Positions 57,958 to 64,000 of a stretch of DNA of 64,000 bases are shown here, piece after piece. Under the pieces are notes generated by a model, which had not been told where the DNA came from, searched no databases, and worked only from the letters and a program-made list of their open reading frames with translations. The translations under genes were made by a program, and so were the position numbers. Origin of the DNA: Pseudomonas putida (GTDB lineage Bacteria > Pseudomonadota > Gammaproteobacteria > Pseudomonadales > Pseudomonadaceae); contig NZ_JANHLK010000024.1 in assembly GCF_028682635.1 (NCBI RefSeq), positions 1 through 64,000 on the forward strand. The letters run 5' to 3'. Positions within the stretch are counted from its first letter, which is position 1, and each line of letters begins with the position of its first letter.

Positions 57958-59280
57958 TCAGGTACGGGTAGCCCCACGCGCACTGGCGGCAAACTCATCC
58001 ACCGGCAACACATGCTTGCGCTCCAGCAGGCGATACACCACGCCGGTCAACACCAGGCCGAACAGCATCACGCAGGACAGGAAATACAGCCCCGACGCGA
58101 GGTTGCCGGTGTACTCCTTGAGCGCGCCGATCACGAACGGGCCGATGTAGCCGCCGAGGTTGCCCACCGAGTTGATCAGGGCAATGCCCGCCGCCGCGCT
58201 CGCGCCGGCAAAGAAGCGACCGGGCAAGGTCCAGAAAATCGCCGTGCAGGAAAACAGCGAGAACGCCACCAGGCACAGCGCCGCCAGTTGCAACACCGGC
58301 ACCGAGAGCCAGGCACTGAAGAACAGGCCGATGGCACCGAGCACGTACAGAGCGGCCAGGTGGCCATACCGATCATTCAATCGATCGGAGCTGCGCGGGA
58401 TGATCAGCAAACCAACGATCCCGAAGATGTACGGCACCGATGACACGAACCCGGTCACCAGATCAGTGCCGCCGAACTGCTTGATCAAGGTCGGCAGCCA
58501 CAGGCCCAGGCCATAGATGCTCAGGGTCACCGGCAGGTAGAACAGCGCCAGCAGCAACACGCGTTTGTCCTTCAGGGCGTGTAGCGGATTGCCGTGACGG
58601 GTCTGGCCATACTGCTCCAGGTCCTTTTTCAGCTCGCCACTGAGCCAGTCCTTCTCCGCCTGGTCCATCCATTTCACCTGTTGCGGACCATCCGGCAGCC
58701 AGCGCAGCACCGGCCAGGTCAGCAGGATCGCCGGGGTGCCGATGACGATGAACAGCCACTGCCAGCCATGCAGGCCGAACACCCCTTCCATGCCGAGCAA
58801 ACCACCGGATATAGGTCCGGTGATCATCATCGCGATGGGTTGGGACAGGATGAACAGGCCCAGGATCTTGCCGCGATGGCGTACCGGGAACCACTGGGTG
58901 ATGTAGTACAGGACGCCTGGAAAGAACCCGGCTTCCGCCGCGCCGAGCAGAAAGCGCATCAGGTAGAAGCTGTTCGGCCCCTGGACGAATGCCATGCCGA
59001 TGGTGATGGCGCCCCAGGTGACCATGATCCGCGCGAACCAGCGCCGCGCGCCAAAGCGGTCAAGCATCAGGTTGCTGGGGATTTCCAGGAGGAAATAGCC
59101 AATGAAGAACAGCCCTGCGCCCAGCCCGTACGCCGCATCGCCCAGGCCGATGTCGGCGCCCATGTGCAGCTTGGCGAAACCTACGGCGGAGCGATCCACA
59201 TAGGCGATCAGGTACAGCAGGATCAGGAAAGGAATCAGTTTCAGCGTGATGCGACGTATCAGCCGCAGTTCCTGGCTCAT
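57958..59280 (-). CDS. MFS transporter, ACS (anion:cation symporter) family
   Basis: 440 residues with twelve helices. The N-terminal half has the family motif AYVDRSAVGFAKLHMGADIGLGDAAYGLGAGLFFIGYFLLEIPSNLMLDRFGARRWFARIMVTWG; it also carries AEAGFFPGVLYYITQWFPVRHRGK. These fit the ACS group of sugar-acid importers (galactonate, glucarate, tartrate). Co-directional with the two catabolic genes, it should bring in the sugar acid with protons. The start at 59280 (GGAG upstream) lies 193 bases from the divergent dehydratase gene and its operators. Confidence 0.92.
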   Translation of the reverse strand: MSQELRLIRRITLKLIPFLILLYLIAYVDRSAVGFAKLHMGADIGLGDAAYGLGAGLFFIGYFLLEIPSNLMLDRFGARRWFARIMVTWGAITIGMAFVQGPNSFYLMRFLLGAAEAGFFPGVLYYITQWFPVRHRGKILGLFILSQPIAMMITGPISGGLLGMEGVFGLHGWQWLFIVIGTPAILLTWPVLRWLPDGPQQVKWMDQAEKDWLSGELKKDLEQYGQTRHGNPLHALKDKRVLLLALFYLPVTLSIYGLGLWLPTLIKQFGGTDLVTGFVSSVPYIFGIVGLLIIPRSSDRLNDRYGHLAALYVLGAIGLFFSAWLSVPVLQLAALCLVAFSLFSCTAIFWTLPGRFFAGASAAAGIALINSVGNLGGYIGPFVIGALKEYTGNLASGLYFLSCVMLFGLVLTGVVYRLLERKHVLPVDEFAASARGATRT

Positions 59281-59373
59281 GAGATCGGTCTCCGATTGTT
59301 GTTGTTATAGAACCTCGGGGGACGCCTCTCACGGCAAACCGTCAGGGCCATCCCTCCGCTGAAAACGACTATA

Positions 59374-59384
59374 TAGTATTACTA
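59374..59384. promoter_or_regulatory. FadR-family GntR operator candidate 1
   Basis: TAGTATTACTA matches TNGTNNNACNA exactly and extends to a perfect ATAGTA-T-TACTAT palindrome at 59373-59385. It lies between the divergent MFS and dehydratase genes. Confidence 0.6.
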
Positions 59385-59448
59385 TTTACCCAACAACACT
59401 TCCAAACAGACGAATTTGCGCTTATGTTACGCTTCAGCTCGAACAATA

Positions 59449-59459
59449 TAGTCATACAA
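59449..59459. promoter_or_regulatory. FadR-family GntR operator candidate 2
   Basis: TAGTCATACAA also matches TNGTNNNACNA, 75 bases downstream of site 1 and 15 bases before the dehydratase start. It overlaps a TATAGT that could be the -10 of the dehydratase promoter, a good place for repression. Confidence 0.6.
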
Positions 59460-59473
59460 TAAGAGAATCGATC

Positions 59474-61210
59474 ATGTCTGATAAGAAACCCACCCTGCGC
59501 TCCGCCCAATGGTTTGGCACCGCCGACAAGAACGGCTTCATGTATCGCAGCTGGATGAAGAATCAGGGCATCGCCGACCACCAGTTCCATGGCAAGCCGA
59601 TCATCGGCATCTGCAACACCTGGTCGGAACTGACCCCCTGCAACGCGCATTTCCGCCAGATCGCGGAACACGTCAAGCGCGGAGTGATCGAGGCCGGGGG
59701 CTTCCCGGTGGAGTTCCCGGTGTTCTCCAACGGTGAATCCAACCTGCGCCCGACCGCCATGCTCACCCGCAACCTGGCGAGCATGGACGTCGAAGAAGCG
59801 ATTCGCGGCAACCCCATCGACGGCGTGGTGCTGCTGACCGGTTGTGACAAGACCACCCCGGCCTTGCTGATGGGTGCGGCCAGCTGCGACGTGCCGGCGA
59901 TAGTCGTCACCGGCGGGCCGATGCTCAACGGCAAGCACAAAGGCAAGGACATCGGTTCGGGTACCGTGGTCTGGCAGCTCAGCGAACAGGTCAAGGCCGG
60001 CACCATCACCATCGATGACTTCCTTGCGGCCGAGGGCGGCATGTCCCGCTCGGCCGGTACCTGCAACACCATGGGTACCGCATCGACCATGGCCTGCATG
60101 GCCGAAGCACTGGGCACTTCCCTGCCCCACAACGCGGCGATTCCCGCTGTCGATGCGCGACGTTATGTGTTGGCGCACATGTCCGGCATGCGTGCCGTGG
60201 AAATGGTCCGGGAGGATTTGAAGCTGTCGAAGATCCTGACCAAGGAAGCTTTCGAAAACGCCATCCGGGTCAACGCCGCCATTGGCGGTTCGACCAACGC
60301 GGTAATTCACCTCAAGGCCATCGCCGGTCGCATCGGCGTGGAGCTGGACCTGGACGACTGGACCCGCATCGGTCGCGGCATGCCGACCATCGTCGACCTG
60401 CAACCGTCCGGACGTTTCCTGATGGAAGAGTTCTACTACGCCGGTGGCTTGCCAGCGGTACTACGCCGTCTCGGCGAAGCCAACCTGATCCCGAACCCGA
60501 ACGCCTTGACCGTCAACGGCAAGTCCATCGGCGAGAACACCAGGGACGCGCCGATCTATGGCGAGGACGAAGTGATCCGTACCCTCGACAACCCGATCCG
60601 CGCCGACGGCGGGATCTGTGTACTGCGCGGCAACCTGGCACCACTGGGCGCGGTGCTCAAGCCCTCCGCCGCCAGTGCCGAGCTGATGCACCACCGCGGG
60701 CGTGCGGTGGTGTTCGAGAACTTCGACATGTACAAGGCGCGCATTAACGACCCGGAACTGGACGTGGATGCCAATTCGATCCTGGTCATGAAAAACTGCG
60801 GGCCCAAGGGTTATCCGGGCATGGCTGAAGTCGGCAACATGGGCCTGCCGGCCAAGCTGCTGGCCCAAGGCGTGACCGACATGGTGCGCATTTCCGATGC
60901 ACGCATGAGCGGTACCGCGTATGGCACGGTGGTTCTGCACGTGGCACCGGAAGCCGCAGCCGGTGGGCCTTTGGCGGCGGTGAAGGAAGGTGACTGGATC
61001 GAGCTGGACTGCGCCAGCGGCCGGTTGCACCTGGATATTCCGGATGCTGAACTGGCGGCGCGCATGGCTGACTTGCAACCACCGCAGCAATTGCTGGTGG
61101 GCGGTTACCGTCAGCTGTACATCGACCATGTGTTGCAGGCGGATCAGGGTTGCGACTTTGACTTCCTGGTCGGTTGCCGTGGGGCCGAAGTGCCGCGTCA
61201 TTCTCACTGA
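59474..61210 (+). CDS. IlvD/Edd-family sugar-acid dehydratase, probably L-arabonate
   Basis: 578 residues. Iron-sulfur cysteines sit in GICNTWSELTPCNAHF (about residues 49-64), LTGCDKTTPA (about 125-134) and AGTCNTMGTAST (about 194-205), and the base-providing serine region in DARMSGTAYGTVVLHVAPEAAAGG (about 475-495). The length and the NTWSELTPCN signature fit the C5 sugar-acid dehydratase branch (L-arabonate dehydratase) rather than IlvD proper. It would convert the imported acid to 2-keto-3-deoxy acid. The upstream operators and the divergent operon with AraD1-like and semialdehyde dehydrogenase genes make a complete downstream pathway. Confidence 0.9.
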   Translation: MSDKKPTLRSAQWFGTADKNGFMYRSWMKNQGIADHQFHGKPIIGICNTWSELTPCNAHFRQIAEHVKRGVIEAGGFPVEFPVFSNGESNLRPTAMLTRNLASMDVEEAIRGNPIDGVVLLTGCDKTTPALLMGAASCDVPAIVVTGGPMLNGKHKGKDIGSGTVVWQLSEQVKAGTITIDDFLAAEGGMSRSAGTCNTMGTASTMACMAEALGTSLPHNAAIPAVDARRYVLAHMSGMRAVEMVREDLKLSKILTKEAFENAIRVNAAIGGSTNAVIHLKAIAGRIGVELDLDDWTRIGRGMPTIVDLQPSGRFLMEEFYYAGGLPAVLRRLGEANLIPNPNALTVNGKSIGENTRDAPIYGEDEVIRTLDNPIRADGGICVLRGNLAPLGAVLKPSAASAELMHHRGRAVVFENFDMYKARINDPELDVDANSILVMKNCGPKGYPGMAEVGNMGLPAKLLAQGVTDMVRISDARMSGTAYGTVVLHVAPEAAAGGPLAAVKEGDWIELDCASGRLHLDIPDAELAARMADLQPPQQLLVGGYRQLYIDHVLQADQGCDFDFLVGCRGAEVPRHSH

Positions 61211-61218
61211 CACCACCG

Positions 61219-61314
61219 CCCCCTGTAGGAGCTGGCTTGCCAGCGAAGGCGGCCTGACAGTCAACCCTAATGTTTGCTGTCAGGGCCTCTTCGCTGGCAA
61301 GCCAGCTCCTACAG
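61219..61314. repeat. REP pair, TGTAGGAGCTGGC class
   Basis: TGTAGGAGCTGGCTTGCCAG (61224-61243) and inverted CTGGCAAGCCAGCTCCTACA (61294-61313); the centre also carries CTGACAG/CTGTCAG. It lies between the dehydratase gene and the GntR gene. Confidence 0.92.
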
Positions 61315-61411
61315 TCGTTCTGCGCCAGTCAAAACCCGGTGCTAGCGACCGTCACTCCCCACGCCTGTTATCATGCCGGCATCTCCATCGCCCAGGACCG
61401 CGCCGTTCCCC

Positions 61412-62131
61412 ATGGATTACCGCAAACCCTCCGACCGCAAAAGCATGCACTCGCGCATCGTCCAGGAACTGGGCATGCAGATCGTCTCCGGACGTTTCCT
61501 GCCGGACGACAAACTGCCCGCCGAAGCCCTGCTCTGTGAGGAATATGCCGTCAGCCGGCCAGTGTTGCGCGAAGCCACCCGGGTCCTGGTCGCCAAAGGC
61601 CTGGTGTATTCCCGTCCGCGGGTCGGCACCGTGGTCAAGCCGCGCAAGGAATGGCACATGCTCGACCCGGACGTCCTGCATTGGCTGATGCAAAGCAGCC
61701 CGCAGAACCAGTTCTTCGAACTGCTGACCAGTGTGCGCAGCATCATCGAACCGGCCGCCGCCGCCCTCGCCGCGCAGTTCGCCACCGACGCGGATATCGC
61801 CTCCATCGGTGAAGCCTACCAACGCATGGAGGCCGCGCCGACGCCCGAAGCCCTGCTGCAACCGGACCTGGATTTCCACAGCCGAATTGCAGACGCCACC
61901 CACAACGACTTGCTGGCCAACCTGTGCAATATGCTGTCGGTGGCGATTGCCGAAGCATTGAAGCATTCCAACCAGCGGCCGAACCTGCATGAACTGGCGC
62001 TGCCACGGCACAAGGCGATACTCACGGCGATCGAGAACCGCGATGCGTTGGGCGCGCGGCATGCGACGCTGGTGCAGCTCGATGATGCGCGCAGTGCGTT
62101 GAATGTGGTGCTAGGCAGCGATCCCTCATAA
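61412..62131 (+). CDS. FadR-type GntR transcriptional regulator
   Basis: 239 residues from ATG 61412 (MDYRKPSDRKSMHSRIVQELG). The N-terminal winged helix (about residues 10-75: RIVQELGMQIVSGRFLPDDKLPAEALLCEEYAVSRPVLREATRVLVAKGLVYSRPRVGTVV) is followed by a helical FCD domain (about 95-225) with DLDFHSRIADATHNDLL and HKAILTAIENRDALGARHA carrying the metal-binding Asp/His residues of the family. It probably senses a sugar acid and represses the divergent dehydratase/transporter promoters through the two TNGTNNNACNA sites. Confidence 0.92.
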   Translation: MDYRKPSDRKSMHSRIVQELGMQIVSGRFLPDDKLPAEALLCEEYAVSRPVLREATRVLVAKGLVYSRPRVGTVVKPRKEWHMLDPDVLHWLMQSSPQNQFFELLTSVRSIIEPAAAALAAQFATDADIASIGEAYQRMEAAPTPEALLQPDLDFHSRIADATHNDLLANLCNMLSVAIAEALKHSNQRPNLHELALPRHKAILTAIENRDALGARHATLVQLDDARSALNVVLGSDPS

Positions 62132-62139
62132 AACGCGAT

Positions 62140-62175
62140 CCCCTGTAGGAGCTGGCTTGCCAGCTCCTACAGGGG
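62140..62175. repeat. collapsed REP palindrome
   Basis: A perfect 36-base palindrome with 17-base arms (62140-62156 and 62159-62175) and a TT centre, begun by CCCCTGTAGGAGCTGGC. It is a REP pair reduced to its stem parts and lies just after the GntR gene. Confidence 0.85.
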
Positions 62176-62198
62176 TCTGGTGTGAATTTTAGATGTAA

Positions 62199-62230
62199 AA
62201 AAGCCGCAACCCTGAGGCTACGGCTTTTGT
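62199..62230. terminator. terminator of the exporter gene
   Basis: AAAAGCCG (62199-62206) and CGGCTTTT (62221-62228) enclose CAACCCTGAGGCTA; read on the minus strand the stem ends in a T-run, so it serves the exporter gene ending at 62246. Confidence 0.75.
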
Positions 62231-62245
62231 GTTTCTGGCCCTGGA

Positions 62246-64000
62246 TCAGTGAGCAAACAGCGAATTGCCCTTCTGCCCCGCCAGCTTCTCCGGCTTGATC
62301 AGGAACCGCGCCAGTGCCGGCAGCAGCCACAATGCACCGAACATGTTCCACAGCAGCATGAAGGTCAGCATCAGGCCCATGTCAGCCTGGAACTTGATGG
62401 CCGAGAAGATCCAGGTGCACACGCCGATCGCCAGGCACAAACCGGTGAACAGCACAGCCTTGCCGGTGGATTTCAGCGTCTGGTAGTACGCCTCCTGCAA
62501 CGGCAGGCCCGCACGCAGGAAGCTTTCCAGGCGGCTGTAGATGTAGATGCCGTAATCCACGCCAATCCCCACACCCAGCGCAACCACCGGCAGCGTCGCG
62601 ACTTTCACGCCGATGCCCATGAAGGCCATCAGGGCGTTGCCCAGCACCGACGTCAGGACCAGTGGCAACACGATGCACAGGGTCGCCGCCCAGGAACGGA
62701 AGGTGATCATGCACATGACCGCGACGCAGATATACACCAGGATCAGGATGGTCAGCTCGGACTTCTTGATCACTTCGTTGGTAGCCGCCTCGATCCCCGC
62801 GTTACCGGCCGCCAGGATGAACTCCAAGTTCTCGGTGTTGTGCTCCTTGGCGAAGTCCTGCACCGCATGCACCGCGCGATCCAGGGTTTCGGCCTTGTGA
62901 TCGTTGAGGAACACCAGCACCGGCGCCAATGAACAGCTGTTGTTGTACAGGCCATCGGCACGGGCGATGGAGTTGTTCAACACGTCCGGGTTACGCGACA
63001 GGGTTTCCCATTTCAGGTTGCCCTCGTTCATGCCCTTGATCATCTGCTTGGACACGGTCACCAGGGAAATCGCCGACTGCACACCCTCGGTGTTCTGCAT
63101 CTTCCACATCAGCTCGTCGATCGGCGCCATGGCTTCGTAGCGCGAGCAGCCTTCGGACTTGGTCTTGACCATCACCACCAACACGTCGGAACTGGTGGAG
63201 TAGTTGCTGATGATGAAGTTGTTGTCCTTGTTGTAGCGCGAGTCCGGGCGCAGCTCCGGCGCACCCTGGTCGAGGTCACCGATTTTCAGGTTCTGGCTGT
63301 ACCACAGGCCGCCACCGAAGGCGACCAGCGCCAGGAGAATGGACACCGGTGCAACTTTGGCGCTGGCAAAGTTCGACAGCAGGCGCCAGAACGGATGTTC
63401 ACGCACCGCGTCTTTCTTGCTGCGTTCGACCGCGCGCTTGCTGATGCCAACGTAGGAAATCGCCACCGGCAACAGGATCAGGTTGGTGAACACGATCACT
63501 GCCACACCGATGGAAGCGCCGATGGCCAGCTCGCGAATCACACCGATGTCGATGATCAGCAGCGTGATGAAGCCCACGGCATCGGCGAGGATCGCGATCA
63601 TCCCCGGCAGGAACAGTTGGCGGAACGTACGTCGCGCGGCAGTCAGGGCGTTTTCCGCCTCGCTCGATTGCAGGGCGATACCGTTGATCTTCTGCACACC
63701 ATGGGAAATACCGATGGCGAAGATCAGGAACGGCACCAGCATCGAGTACGGGTCGAGCCCGAAGCCGAAGAAGTGCATCAACCCCAGCTGCCAGATCACC
63801 GCCACCAGCGTCGTGCTCAACACGGCAACGGTACTGCGCAGGCAGTTGGTGAACCACAGCAGGAGGATCAGGGTGATGACGAAGGCGATGCCGAAGAACA
63901 TCACCACCATCACCAGGCCGTCGATCAGGTCGCCGACTTTCTTGGCGAAACCGACGATGTGGATCTTCACGTTCGGGTTCTGTGCTTCGAACTTGTCGCG
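62246..64000 (-). CDS. RND-superfamily exporter, partial at the window edge
   Basis: At least 584 residues; the frame is open to the window edge (RDKFEAQNPNVKIHIVGFAKK...), so the N-terminus is missing. It has two blocks of helices of the MMPL/HpnN-like RND type: one with LVPFLIFAIGISHGVQKINGIAL and a second with VKVATLPVVALGVGIGVDYGIYIYSRLESFLRAGLPLQEAYYQTLKSTGKAVLFTGLCLAIGV. A large periplasmic domain lies between. RND proteins of this type move hydrophobic molecules through the inner membrane using the proton gradient. Full-length members are about 780-800 residues, so about 200 residues lie beyond this window. Confidence 0.9.
   Translation of the reverse strand, partial: RDKFEAQNPNVKIHIVGFAKKVGDLIDGLVMVVMFFGIAFVITLILLLWFTNCLRSTVAVLSTTLVAVIWQLGLMHFFGFGLDPYSMLVPFLIFAIGISHGVQKINGIALQSSEAENALTAARRTFRQLFLPGMIAILADAVGFITLLIIDIGVIRELAIGASIGVAVIVFTNLILLPVAISYVGISKRAVERSKKDAVREHPFWRLLSNFASAKVAPVSILLALVAFGGGLWYSQNLKIGDLDQGAPELRPDSRYNKDNNFIISNYSTSSDVLVVMVKTKSEGCSRYEAMAPIDELMWKMQNTEGVQSAISLVTVSKQMIKGMNEGNLKWETLSRNPDVLNNSIARADGLYNNSCSLAPVLVFLNDHKAETLDRAVHAVQDFAKEHNTENLEFILAAGNAGIEAATNEVIKKSELTILILVYICVAVMCMITFRSWAATLCIVLPLVLTSVLGNALMAFMGIGVKVATLPVVALGVGIGVDYGIYIYSRLESFLRAGLPLQEAYYQTLKSTGKAVLFTGLCLAIGVCTWIFSAIKFQADMGLMLTFMLLWNMFGALWLLPALARFLIKPEKLAGQKGNSLFAH

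Overview
The window is a GC-rich chromosomal segment that reads as a member of the Pseudomonas fluorescens group. The main clue is a dense set of Pseudomonas-type REP elements in two flavours, one built on GTGGGAGCGGGCTTGCTCGC and one on TGTAGGAGCTGGCTTGCCAGC. They sit between genes and, unusually, inside two genes. No rRNA, tRNA, CRISPR array, transposase or integrase was seen. The left end starts in an intergenic region and the right end cuts an RND-type exporter.

Region 1 (147-19286) holds a YCII/DGPF protein and then a long co-directional gene set, 892-14034, with tiny gaps or ATGA-type overlaps and a hairpin terminator at its end. The set encodes two outer-membrane barrel proteins, two DUF1254 proteins (one also DUF1214), a MoxR AAA+ ATPase with DUF58, DUF4381, VWA, VWA-TPR and BatD-like partners, a periplasmic HAD phosphatase and a periplasmic sulfatase. 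A membrane protein fused to a spermidine-synthase-like domain and an octaheme cytochrome with HEAT and TPR repeats follow. A second, plain MoxR/VWA/BatD cluster lies at 38214-45065 and serves as an internal reference: it shows that REP DNA has been incorporated into the coding sequence of the first cluster.

Region 2 (19701-30254) has an orphan cbb3 oxidase catalytic subunit with a CcoQ-like partner, a hypothetical protein, a GNAT acetyltransferase, an AT-rich bacteriocin module (S-type pyocin with colicin E9-like HNH DNase plus Im9-like immunity protein), a LysR-type regulator, a CxxC carboxymuconolactone-decarboxylase-family protein divergent from a MocR-type regulator, a small monooxygenase, an exported cupin and a lipoprotein.

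Region 3 (30416-55059) has the large NAD-specific glutamate dehydrogenase, an unknown multi-zinc-ribbon protein, a small acidic protein, the second MoxR cluster, a chitin-type AA10 lytic polysaccharide monooxygenase with two FnIII domains and a CBM but no Sec signal, the sbcD-sbcC-GST operon, a group of very small exported or membrane proteins (one not previously listed as an ORF), a lactonase-family beta-propeller and a small acidic protein.

Region 4 (55224-62131) is a sugar-acid catabolic locus: alpha-ketoglutarate semialdehyde dehydrogenase, an AraD1/GguC-family protein and an MFS transporter on the minus strand; a divergent IlvD/Edd-family dehydratase and a FadR-type GntR regulator on the plus strand. 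Two sites matching the FadR-family consensus TNGTNNNACNA lie in the divergent promoter region. Together they fit non-phosphorylative oxidation of L-arabonate or a similar acid to alpha-ketoglutarate.
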